Assembly: GCF_001428005.1 (NCBI RefSeq)
Contig: NZ_LMSB01000012.1
Location: 240,389-304,388 of the forward strand
Direction: 5' to 3'
DNA: 64,000 nucleotides
DNA from: Arthrobacter sp. Soil736
GTDB taxonomy: Bacteria; Actinomycetota; Actinomycetes; Actinomycetales; Micrococcaceae
The first letter of the stretch is position 1; each line of letters begins with the position of its first letter. The notes beneath the pieces were generated by a model. It was given only the letters and a program-made list of their open reading frames with translations, did not search any database and was not told the DNA's origin. Positions 42,731-51,080 of this stretch are shown here, in pieces. The translations under genes and the position numbers were made by a program.

Positions 42731-45700
42731 GTGACGGTCGAAGAATCTGGTCAGGCAGGTGATTTGTCACTGCCCCGCGCAGGAATGCCTGCGAACGGGA
42801 CCGTACTTGCGTCCTCCAGGGATCATAAAGGAATCCGCTGGGAACCGGGAGAAAGGCTGGAACAGCTTTTCGAGGGCGTCTGTGACCAGCTTCGTGTGAG
42901 CGGCAGACAGGGTCATGTCGCCGTGGACACCGGGGACGATGTCCTTACGTACGATGAGCTTGATGGGCAGGCGAACAGCCTCGCCCGCCACCTGCTTCAA
43001 CGCGGCGCCCGTCCGGGGGATAGGATCGCGCTACTGTTCGACGACGCCCTGCCGGCCTACACGGCAATGCTCGCCTCCTTAAAAATTGGTGCCGCATATG
43101 TGCCACTTGATCCCGGATTTCCGTCCGACCGCTTGGCCTACATCACCAACGACGCCGATGTGTCGTTGGTGCTCACCCTGACGAGCCTCAAGGACCGGCT
43201 GTCTGAGACCGCGGCCCCACTGCTCTGCCTGGACCGCGAGCGATCTTTCATCGAAAGGCATGACTCGTCCCGGCTTACCGATGATGAGCGCCGCGGTGAC
43301 CCGGAAAGCTTGGCTTACATCATCTACACCTCCGGCTCGACGGGTCGCCCGAAGGGGGTGGCCATCGAGCACCCCAGTATCTGCAACTTCGTCAGGGTGG
43401 CCGCCGAAACGTACGGAATCAGACCCCAGGACCGTATTTATCAGGGCATGACCATCGCTTTCGACTTTTCCGTTGAGGAAATCTGGGTCCCGTGGATGGC
43501 CGGAGCAACGCTCGTTCCGAAGCCGCGCGGAACTAGTCTTATTGGCACAGACCTTGCCGAATACCTTACCGAGAAGCGGATCACAGCGCTGTGCTGCGTT
43601 CCAACGCTCCTGGCCACACTCGAGGATGATCTTCCGAATCTTAGATTCCTCCTTGTCTCCGGCGAAGCGTGCCCGCGCGACCTCATAGTCCGCTGGCATA
43701 GGCCGGGGCGCAGGTTCCTAAATGTCTACGGACCCACAGAGGCAACGGTCACGGCGACAATGTCTGTTGCCCATCCCGACCGTCCAGTCACCCTGGGTGA
43801 GCCCCTGCCGACCTACTCCGCCGTCATCCTGCACCTGGATGAAGGCAGAGCGCTTCCCTCAGGTGAGCTGGGAGAAATCGGGTTGGCGGGCGTTGGCCTC
43901 GCCAAAGGTTACGTCAATCGGGACGATCTCACGGAGAAGGCGTTTATCCCTGACTTTTTGGGAATAGGAAACAATCCGTCCGGACGAATCTACCGGACGG
44001 GCGATCTTGGGCGCATCAACGGGGATGGTGAGATTGAGTACTTCGGACGGATCGACACCCAGGTCAAAATTCGGGGCTACCGGATTGAACTTTCGGAGCT
44101 GGAATCTGTTCTGCTCCAGATGCCGGGGGTGGCTCAGGCCGCGGTTGGCACGTTTGAACCAGAACCGGGATTAACTGAGCTTGTCGCTTACTACAGCAGG
44201 CGGCGGGGTGCCGCCGAACTGGACGCCAGAATGATGCAAGACCACCTGCGGGAGATGGTGCCCGCATATATGGTTCCGGCTTACTTCGAGGAGCTTGACA
44301 GCCTGCCGATGCTTCCCAGTGACAAAGTCGACCGTAAAGGCCTTCCTGCGCCCAGCGGGACGCGGGTCACTTCCCGAAGCCGAGCGTTCGTGATGCCGTC
44401 CACAGACATTGAGAGACTACTCGCAGAAGCCCTGGCCTCGGCGCTGAGATGCGAGAGCGTTTCAGTCGAAGACCACTTCTTCAACGACCTCGGCGCAAAT
44501 TCGATGCTAATGGCCAAGTTCTGCGCACGGGCAAGGGAGCTTGGTCACCCTGGAAATTTGTCGATGAAGGACACGTATCTCCGGCCAACGATCAGGAGCC
44601 TTGCCGCTGGGATGGCGATACAGAAAGCAGTACCAGCCTCGGCGGCCCCCATGCCCGCAGGACCTGTGCGGCGTGCCAGTACCGCAGAATATGTCCTTTG
44701 CGGGACCCTGCAGGCACTCACTTTCCTCGCCGGCGCCTTCCTCGGCGGTGCCGTGCTGGTGGCCTCCATCCGGATCCCGTCTGTAGGGAATTCGTGGCCG
44801 GAAGTGCTGGGCTTGTCCTTCATTTTCAGCGTGGCTCTGTTCCTGGCCGTGTGTCTCCTCCCGATTATCACCAAATGGCTCCTTATCGGCCAGTGGAAGG
44901 AGCAGGAGATACCCTTGTGGACCATCGCTTACTTTAGGTTCTGGCTCGTGAGGACGCTGATCCGTGCCAATCCCATGAGGTTCTTCCTGGGCTCACCGTT
45001 GTATGTCCTGTATCTGCGGGCACTCGGTGCAAAGATCGGCCGCGGAGTAGCCATCTTCGCCTCGGACGTCCCGGTATGCACGGATCTTCTGACCGTGGGC
45101 GATGGCACGGTCATCCGCAAGGACGCGACGTTCAACGGGTATCGAGCTGTCGATGGCGTCATTCAAACAGGCCCGGTGACCATCGGGCGCGATGCCCTGG
45201 TGGGTGAGGCATCAATAATGGAAGTGCGCACAGCACTCGGGAACGCCGCCCAGCTCGGCCACGTGTCGACTCTCTTTGCTGGGCAGGCGGTGCCCGCGGG
45301 GGAACGCTGGCACGGATCCCCGGCACAGCCGACCAGTGTGGACTACAGCTCGGTGGAGCCGGCAGAATGCGGTACGCGCAGGCGGGTGATGTACAGCATC
45401 TTCATGCTCCTGAGTCGCTTCGTCCTACTGGCACCCATTGGAATCAGCTCCATTGGAACGCTGATCTCCGGGTATCTGTCCGGCAGCCACCTCGATCACG
45501 CTTCCTGGGCTTTTTACCTGGACGCGCTAATATTCTCGCTCGCGTTGGTGCTAGGCGGAATTGTCCTGTCCTTGGCGATGGTTCTCACTGTCCCTCGACT
45601 CTTCGAATTGCTGGTCAGGCCAAACAAGACTTACCCCCTTTACGGTATTCACTATGGCGCCCACCGAACTGTCGGCAGGATCACTAACCTGAAAGCCCTA

Positions 45701-46870
45701 ATGACCCTCACGGGTGACAGTTCGCTGATCCTGCATTACCTACGGATCCTCGGCTACAAGTTTCCCGGTGCGCGACAGACAGGCACGAATTTTGGTGTCG
45801 CCGTCAAGCACGAGAGTCCCTACCAGTGCACGGTCGGCAGCGGCACCATGGTGGCGGACGGTCTGTCCTTGATGAACGCCGACTATTCCAGCACGTCCTT
45901 CAAGGTGTCTCCCGTGACCATTGGGGCACAGAACTTCCTGGGAAACGGCATTTACTATCCCACCGGTGCCCGCACTGGGGACAACTGCCTCCTCGCAACG
46001 AAGGTCATGATTCCCATCGATGGCCCGATGAAGCAGGATGTGGGGCTTCTGGGTTCGCCGTGTTTTGAAATTCCACGGTCGGTCCTCCGCGATTCACAGT
46101 TCGATGATTTCCGGACCGGTGAGAAGTTCCGGAAGGGACTGGCTGGCAAGAACCGGCACAACGCGGTGACCATTGCCCTCTACATCGCGGTGCGGTGGTT
46201 GTTCCTCTTCGCGGTCCTCATGATTTTTTCCTTTGCCACCGTAACGCCTGGTGTCCCTGAATCTGTGAGTTCAGGGCTGGCAGTAATTGCCGTCTTCATC
46301 TTTTCCTTGATTTATTTCATTTTCGTCGAGTGGGCCACAATGGGCTTCAAGCGGCTGCAACCACGGTTTTGCTCAATCTACGAGAAGAATTTTTGGCGGC
46401 ACGAGCGCTACTGGAAGCTCAGCGGAGCTGCGTTCTTTGGAATACTGAACGGTACTCCCTTCAAGGGACTGAGCTGGAGGATACTCGGCGCCCGCGTCGG
46501 GCGGCGCCTCTATGACGACGGCTGCGGCATTCCGGAGAAGAGCATTGTCAGCCTCGGCGACAACTGTATGCTCAACGCGGGCAGTGTCATCCAGTGCCAC
46601 TCCATGGAGGACGGCGCTTTCAAGCTTGAGGGCATCCGGATAGGCTCCGACTGCACGCTGGGCGTCAAGTCCTTCGTGCACTACGGCGTAGCCATGGCGG
46701 ATGGCGCAGTCTTGGAAGTCGATTCGTTCCTGATGAAGGGCGAGGAGGTTCCGCCGAACGGCTGGTTCGGCGGAAACCCGGCCTCATCCATGGGGGAGCA
46801 TCATCCGGCAGGCGAGGGAACGCGGCATGCCCTCCGTGGCCGCCGGGCTGGGGCCCGCTTCAAGGACTAA
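42731..46870 (+). CDS. Pls-like membrane NRPS: cationic homopoly(amino acid) synthetase
   Basis: This 1379-residue protein follows the plan of epsilon-poly-L-lysine synthetase. The adenylation domain (about 25-540) has YTSGSTGRPKG (about 197-207), FDFSVEEIW (about 243-251), YGPTE and YRTGDLG. A carrier domain has D-L-G-A-N-S with the phosphopantetheine serine about 591. Six membrane helices (about 652-677, 692-718, 887-912, 928-955, 1145-1170, 1181-1204) alternate with three soluble left-handed-helix, acyltransferase-like domains (about 765-870, 986-1100, 1240-1340). There is no condensation or thioesterase domain. GTG 42731 has GAAAGAGAG 7 bases upstream; GTG 42641 or ATG 42659 would extend it. 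The monomer is probably diaminobutyrate, from context and an acidic pocket. Confidence 0.87.
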   Translation: MTVEESGQAGDLSLPRAGMPANGTVLASSRDHKGIRWEPGERLEQLFEGVCDQLRVSGRQGHVAVDTGDDVLTYDELDGQANSLARHLLQRGARPGDRIALLFDDALPAYTAMLASLKIGAAYVPLDPGFPSDRLAYITNDADVSLVLTLTSLKDRLSETAAPLLCLDRERSFIERHDSSRLTDDERRGDPESLAYIIYTSGSTGRPKGVAIEHPSICNFVRVAAETYGIRPQDRIYQGMTIAFDFSVEEIWVPWMAGATLVPKPRGTSLIGTDLAEYLTEKRITALCCVPTLLATLEDDLPNLRFLLVSGEACPRDLIVRWHRPGRRFLNVYGPTEATVTATMSVAHPDRPVTLGEPLPTYSAVILHLDEGRALPSGELGEIGLAGVGLAKGYVNRDDLTEKAFIPDFLGIGNNPSGRIYRTGDLGRINGDGEIEYFGRIDTQVKIRGYRIELSELESVLLQMPGVAQAAVGTFEPEPGLTELVAYYSRRRGAAELDARMMQDHLREMVPAYMVPAYFEELDSLPMLPSDKVDRKGLPAPSGTRVTSRSRAFVMPSTDIERLLAEALASALRCESVSVEDHFFNDLGANSMLMAKFCARARELGHPGNLSMKDTYLRPTIRSLAAGMAIQKAVPASAAPMPAGPVRRASTAEYVLCGTLQALTFLAGAFLGGAVLVASIRIPSVGNSWPEVLGLSFIFSVALFLAVCLLPIITKWLLIGQWKEQEIPLWTIAYFRFWLVRTLIRANPMRFFLGSPLYVLYLRALGAKIGRGVAIFASDVPVCTDLLTVGDGTVIRKDATFNGYRAVDGVIQTGPVTIGRDALVGEASIMEVRTALGNAAQLGHVSTLFAGQAVPAGERWHGSPAQPTSVDYSSVEPAECGTRRRVMYSIFMLLSRFVLLAPIGISSIGTLISGYLSGSHLDHASWAFYLDALIFSLALVLGGIVLSLAMVLTVPRLFELLVRPNKTYPLYGIHYGAHRTVGRITNLKALMTLTGDSSLILHYLRILGYKFPGARQTGTNFGVAVKHESPYQCTVGSGTMVADGLSLMNADYSSTSFKVSPVTIGAQNFLGNGIYYPTGARTGDNCLLATKVMIPIDGPMKQDVGLLGSPCFEIPRSVLRDSQFDDFRTGEKFRKGLAGKNRHNAVTIALYIAVRWLFLFAVLMIFSFATVTPGVPESVSSGLAVIAVFIFSLIYFIFVEWATMGFKRLQPRFCSIYEKNFWRHERYWKLSGAAFFGILNGTPFKGLSWRILGARVGRRLYDDGCGIPEKSIVSLGDNCMLNAGSVIQCHSMEDGAFKLEGIRIGSDCTLGVKSFVHYGVAMADGAVLEVDSFLMKGEEVPPNGWFGGNPASSMGEHHPAGEGTRHALRGRRAGARFKD

Positions 46871-46879
46871 GGAGTTCAG

Positions 46880-48919
46880 CTACCGGCCCTGTCCGCTTGC
46901 CCGCCGCGCGTGGTAGTATTCGCGGGCCTCATCTTGGCGCACCTTTTCCGCGCCGGTGGCGATCGCGGCACGCAGGTGCTCCGGGCCGTAACCGAAAGCG
47001 TCCACCAGATCCAGCGCATGCGGGCGGATCTTGGTCAGCAGCCGGTTGATGTACTCGCCCACGGTGCGCCCGCGCTGCATGGAGAGCCTGCCGTTCATGA
47101 GGTACCAGGACAGGTTCTTCTCGATCAGGGACAGTCCGAACAGGTCCCTGAGCCACGTGAGGACGGTCTTGGTACCCGGGTCCGTGACCTTGCCGAGTGC
47201 CTCCGTGAATGCTTCCCACTGCAGCAGTTCGGCGTGGGCCTTGGCTGCATCGATAAGTTCGTCCTGGTGCTGGTTGAACACTGAAGCAGCCTGGGCCTGC
47301 GGCAGCTTGTTGGCGCCCTTGAGGGCAGCTCCGGCCTCGGCAACCATCGTCTGCACCCGGTCTGTCAGCAGCGCCCGCTGGCCTTCCTCATCGCGCAGGG
47401 CAATTGCTGCCTTCTGGGGGAGCCCGTTATCGGCGACGAACTGTGCCACTCCCCGGAGCCCGGTCCGGTGGACCGCGGTTCCTGCCGCCTGGTTGACCAC
47501 GTAGCGCGCGAGGACCCCGAACCTGACACTGCGGAATTCCTTGGCGTAGTCGGCAAGCAGCCGCTTGGCCACCAGCTGGAGAAGGACCGTGTTGTCGCCC
47601 TCGAAAGTGACATAGACGTCGAGGTCGGCACGGAGCGACGCGAAGCGGTTTTCGATCAGGAACCCGGCGCCGCCGCAGGCCTCACGGCACTCCTGCAGGG
47701 TGTCGAGGGCGTGCCAGGTGCTGAGCGGCTTGAGGGCAGCGGCCAGGGTCTCCAGGTCCTGCCGGTCCTCATCAGTGTCGTGCGCGCCGGAGAAGACATC
47801 ATCGAACTTGTGCAGCAGCTGCTCGTGGGCGAACGCGGCAGCGTAGGTGGTTGCCAGACGGGTGAAGAGCCGGCGCTGGTGCCGCTGGTAGTCGAGGAGG
47901 ACCTCTTCTTCGGTGGCGGACGAGGCGTTGAACTGGCGGCGCTCGGTGGCGTAGGTGATGGCAGTCTTGAGTGCGAGCTTGGAGGCGGCCACAGCAGCGC
48001 CGTCGAGGCTGACCCGGCCCTGGACGAGGGTGCCCAGCATGGTGAAGAAGCGCCGGCCGGGGCTGGCGATCGGGGAGCTGTAGTTCCCGGCGGCGTCCAC
48101 ATCGCCGTAGCGGTTCAGCAGGTTGGTGCGGGGGACCCGGACATTGCTGAAGTGCAGGCGCCCGTTGTCGATCCCGTTCAGGCCGCCCTTGACGCCGTCG
48201 TCCTCGCCGCCTATCCCGGGCAGGAATTCCTTCGTGTCGGGATCACGGAGATCGACATAGAAGGCATGGACCCCGTGGTTCACGCCGCGTGTGACCAGCT
48301 GGGCGAACACCACGGCGCCAAGGCCGTCAATGGCGGCGTTGCCGATGTAGTCCTTCCAAGCCGCACGGAATGGTGTGTTGATAACGAATTCCTGTGTGCC
48401 GGCATCGAAGGTGGCGGTGGTGGCGATGCTGGCGACATCCGAGCCGTGTCCTGTCTCCGTCATGGCGAAGCACCCCGGGATGTCCAGGTTCATAATGCCC
48501 GGCAGCCACTTCGATTGGTGCTCGCCCGTGCCCAGGTGCATCACGGCGGAACCGAAGAGGCCCCACTGCACGCCGGCCTTGATCTGCAGGGACGGGTCGG
48601 CAGTGACCAGTTCCTCGAAGCCTGCAATGTTGCCGCCGTGGTCGTCCGAGCCGCCGAGGGCCGCCGGGAAGGCGCGGTGGACGGCGTCGTTGTCCACGAG
48701 GTAGCGAAGCTGGCCGAACGTGCGCTGCCGGTGTTCGGTATGGGTGAGGCCTTCCGTCTTGTGCAGTTCCGGGCGGCCGGCAAGCACGCGTGCCTGGCGT
48801 CGGACGTCTGCCCATTTGCCGAGCAGCTGCTCACCCAGCGCGGCGACGTCGACGGCGGGCTGTCCTGCCGGGGCGGGACGGGAGGATGTGCCCGTAGGGC
48901 GGTCCGCTACTTCAGTCAT
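46880..48919 (-). CDS. Acyl-CoA dehydrogenase/oxidase family protein
   Basis: This 679-residue flavoprotein has the acyl-CoA oxidase-like length and order: FAMTETGHGSDVAS (about residues 152-165), a middle beta domain, the flavin-site block ATERRQFN (about 322), C-R-E-A-C-G-G-A-G-F (about 410) and FEGDNTVLLQ (about 433-442). It oxidises fatty acyl-CoA, passing electrons to oxygen or an electron-transfer flavoprotein. ATG 48919 is chosen for AAGGAAAAG just upstream; a longer frame runs into the TetR gene. It lies 34 bases after the TetR gene on the same strand and ends only 9 bases from the Pls-like gene, tail to tail. Confidence 0.92.
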   Translation of the reverse strand: MTEVADRPTGTSSRPAPAGQPAVDVAALGEQLLGKWADVRRQARVLAGRPELHKTEGLTHTEHRQRTFGQLRYLVDNDAVHRAFPAALGGSDDHGGNIAGFEELVTADPSLQIKAGVQWGLFGSAVMHLGTGEHQSKWLPGIMNLDIPGCFAMTETGHGSDVASIATTATFDAGTQEFVINTPFRAAWKDYIGNAAIDGLGAVVFAQLVTRGVNHGVHAFYVDLRDPDTKEFLPGIGGEDDGVKGGLNGIDNGRLHFSNVRVPRTNLLNRYGDVDAAGNYSSPIASPGRRFFTMLGTLVQGRVSLDGAAVAASKLALKTAITYATERRQFNASSATEEEVLLDYQRHQRRLFTRLATTYAAAFAHEQLLHKFDDVFSGAHDTDEDRQDLETLAAALKPLSTWHALDTLQECREACGGAGFLIENRFASLRADLDVYVTFEGDNTVLLQLVAKRLLADYAKEFRSVRFGVLARYVVNQAAGTAVHRTGLRGVAQFVADNGLPQKAAIALRDEEGQRALLTDRVQTMVAEAGAALKGANKLPQAQAASVFNQHQDELIDAAKAHAELLQWEAFTEALGKVTDPGTKTVLTWLRDLFGLSLIEKNLSWYLMNGRLSMQRGRTVGEYINRLLTKIRPHALDLVDAFGYGPEHLRAAIATGAEKVRQDEAREYYHARRASGQGR

Positions 48920-48953
48920 GTCTTTTCCTTCGTTGGTTCTGACAATTTGAGGG

Positions 48954-49640
48954 TTACTGAACGTCGGTAAGTTCGGGTGCGATGCCCACACACAACCAGG
49001 CGGTGATCTGGCGGGCCATGGTCTCCTGGTCCGGCTTCGCAGGGGAGTCCGGGCTGGCCAGCCATTGTTCGCCCGCATTGCGGACCAGTCCGATCGCCGC
49101 GTTCGGCCAGTAGCCGATCACCGCTTCCTTGCCCTCGCCGAGGTGCGCGCGCATGGGCCGGGCGATCATGTCCGCGATGGAGTCGAAGAAGTGCCCCAGC
49201 GCGCCGGCCGTGGCAATGGCGGCGGGGCCGCCGTCGGGATCTGCCGCTGAATAGCGGGTCACGAAGGTATAGACGTTGGGGCTGGTCTCGGCCATCTGGA
49301 GGTACGCGGAGACCATGGCGAACAGCCCTTCACGCGGGGTCTGGGCGCTTTGGGCCGCTTCCCGGATGCGGCGCTGCATCTGGCTGAGCACCACTTCACC
49401 CACGGCCTGCTGCAGCCCGGCCTTGTCACCGAAGTACCGGTAGAAGACCGACTTGGACGTGCCGGCCGCCGTGGCGATGTCCTCCATGGAGGCATCGCTG
49501 CCCAGAGCGTGAACAGCCCGCCGGGCAGACTTGATGAGCTCGCGCCGGCGCTCCTCGCGGTGGGACTGCCACCTGGAAGCACGGCCATCGACGGCCGCGG
49601 TTCCGGACAGGGGGTCTCCATCAGTCTGCCTCGTATTCAC
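48954..49640 (-). CDS. TetR family transcriptional regulator
   Basis: This 228-residue regulator has an N-terminal HTH (about residues 30-75) with SMEDIATAAGTSKSVFYRYF and a C-terminal all-helical effector domain. It lies between an acyl-CoA dehydrogenase gene downstream and a divergent thiolase/FabG4/MaoC operon, so acyl-CoA is a likely effector. The GTG start at 49640 abuts the large palindrome, whose inner arm supplies a TACGCT -10 at leaderless spacing. Autorepression and control of both flanks are expected. Confidence 0.92.
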   Translation of the reverse strand: MNTRQTDGDPLSGTAAVDGRASRWQSHREERRRELIKSARRAVHALGSDASMEDIATAAGTSKSVFYRYFGDKAGLQQAVGEVVLSQMQRRIREAAQSAQTPREGLFAMVSAYLQMAETSPNVYTFVTRYSAADPDGGPAAIATAGALGHFFDSIADMIARPMRAHLGEGKEAVIGYWPNAAIGLVRNAGEQWLASPDSPAKPDQETMARQITAWLCVGIAPELTDVQ

Positions 49641-49672
49641 GATACCCAGCGTATCAGGTACGCTGGGTATCG
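49640..49672. promoter_or_regulatory. TetR operator with embedded -10 element
   Basis: Perfect 14-bp arms CGATACCCAGCGTA (49640-49653) and its complement (49659-49672) flank a 5-base centre. On the minus strand TACGCT (49648-49653) lies 7 bases before the GTG of the TetR gene. The thiolase ATG is 31 bases to the right. Confidence 0.82.
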
Positions 49673-49703
49673 ATAACTCGCCCCGGACCTAAGGAGACAC
49701 CGC

Positions 49704-51071
49704 ATGTCCATCGACGGACAGTCAGTAAATGGACCCGAGGAGCCCGCTGTGTCGCGGGCCGCTTCATCCGCACAGGCCGTACGCCGCGCCGTGGTGGTGG
49801 GCGGTAACAGGATTCCGTTCGCCCGGACGGGCGGGGCCTACACCAAGTCGTCCAACCAGGACATGCTCACGGCCGCCCTGGACGGACTGATCGCCCGCTT
49901 CGGGCTGCAGGACGAGCGCATCGGCGAAGTTGCCGCCGGCGCAGTGCTGAAGCACTCGCGGGATTTCAACCTGACCCGTGAGGCCGTGCTGGGTTCTGCG
50001 CTCTCTGCGGAAACACCGGCCTACGACCTCCAGCAGGCCTGCGCCACGGGACTGGAAACGGTGCTGGGCCTGGCCAACAAGATCAAGCTCGGACAGATTG
50101 AGTCCGCCATCGCCGGCGGTGTCGACTCGGCCTCCGACGCACCGATCGCCGTCAGCGAGGGACTGCGGGAAATCCTGCTCGACCTCAGCCGGGCCAAGTC
50201 GCTGCCGCAGCGCCTGCAGATCCTCGCCCGCCTGCGTCCCAAGGATCTGGCGCCGGACGCGCCGAATACAGGCGAGCCACGCACAGGCCTGTCCATGGGG
50301 GAGCACCAGGCACTGACCACTGCCCAGTGGAAGATCACGCGTGAGGCCCAGGACGAACTGGCCTACAACAGTCACCGCAACCTGGCGGCCGCCTACGACG
50401 CCGGGTTCTTCGATGACCTCCTCACTCCGTACCGCGGGCTCACCAGGGACTCCAACCTCAGGGCCGATACCAGCCTCGACAAGCTGGCGTCGCTGAAGCC
50501 GGTCTTCGGCCGGAATCTTGGATCCGAGGCCACCATGACCGCAGGCAATTCCACTCCGTTGACCGACGGCGCTTCCACCGTGCTGCTTGCGTCGGAGGAG
50601 TGGGCGGACCAGCACGACCTGCCCAAGCTCGCCACAATTCTTGACGGCGAGGCCGCCGCCGTGGATTTTGTGCACGGCAAGGACGGTCTCCTGATGGCTC
50701 CGGCCTTGGCCGTGCCGCGTCTGCTGGCGCGCAACGGCCTGACGCTGGATGACATCGACTACTTCGAGATCCACGAGGCGTTTGCCGGTACTGTGCTGAG
50801 CACGCTGGCCGCCTGGGAAGACGAGGAATTCGGACGGACCAGGCTGGGGCTGGAAGGAGCGTTCGGGAAGGTGGACCGTTCCAGGCTGAACGTCAACGGC
50901 TCGTCGCTCGCCGCGGGCCACCCGTTCGCCGCTACCGGCGGACGCATCGTGGCGTCGCTCGCCAAGATGCTGCACGAGAAGGGCGCCGCCGACGGGCGTC
51001 CCGCCCTCGGCCTGGTCTCCATCTGCGCCGCTGGCGGCCAGGGAGTCGTCGCACTGCTCGAAGCACACTAG
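49704..51071 (+). CDS. Acetyl-CoA acetyltransferase / 3-ketoacyl-CoA thiolase (FadI-like)
   Basis: This 455-residue thiolase has the nucleophilic Cys in QQACATGLE (about residue 113), the His in AAGHPFAATGGR (about 410) and the second catalytic Cys in S-I-C-A-A-G-G-Q-G (about 440). It is therefore complete, unlike the thiolase at 6063. AAGGAGA precedes the ATG. It opens a three-gene operon with FabG4 and a MaoC-like dehydratase and would cleave or form 3-ketoacyl-CoA in the fatty-acid module controlled by the TetR protein. Confidence 0.92.
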   Translation: MSIDGQSVNGPEEPAVSRAASSAQAVRRAVVVGGNRIPFARTGGAYTKSSNQDMLTAALDGLIARFGLQDERIGEVAAGAVLKHSRDFNLTREAVLGSALSAETPAYDLQQACATGLETVLGLANKIKLGQIESAIAGGVDSASDAPIAVSEGLREILLDLSRAKSLPQRLQILARLRPKDLAPDAPNTGEPRTGLSMGEHQALTTAQWKITREAQDELAYNSHRNLAAAYDAGFFDDLLTPYRGLTRDSNLRADTSLDKLASLKPVFGRNLGSEATMTAGNSTPLTDGASTVLLASEEWADQHDLPKLATILDGEAAAVDFVHGKDGLLMAPALAVPRLLARNGLTLDDIDYFEIHEAFAGTVLSTLAAWEDEEFGRTRLGLEGAFGKVDRSRLNVNGSSLAAGHPFAATGGRIVASLAKMLHEKGAADGRPALGLVSICAAGGQGVVALLEAH

Positions 51072-51080
51072 GGGATTCTC

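Larger units (their letters stand above)
38790..46870 (+). other. Predicted cationic poly(amino acid) biosynthesis island
   Basis: Four co-directional genes: PPTase, EctB-type aminotransferase, aspartokinase and a Pls-like membrane NRPS. They lie between housekeeping glgA and a convergent acyl-CoA dehydrogenase gene. Base composition is visibly less GC-rich and codon use less third-position GC-biased than on either side. The enzyme set covers monomer supply (L-2,4-diaminobutyrate), carrier activation and polymerisation. No Asd, exporter or hydrolase gene is included. Confidence 0.75.

Noticed and set aside
42731..46870. Siderophore-type or conventional multimodular NRPS
   Set aside because: There is one adenylation and one carrier domain, no condensation or thioesterase domain, and six membrane helices, which does not fit a modular NRPS. 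No siderophore export or uptake genes are nearby.
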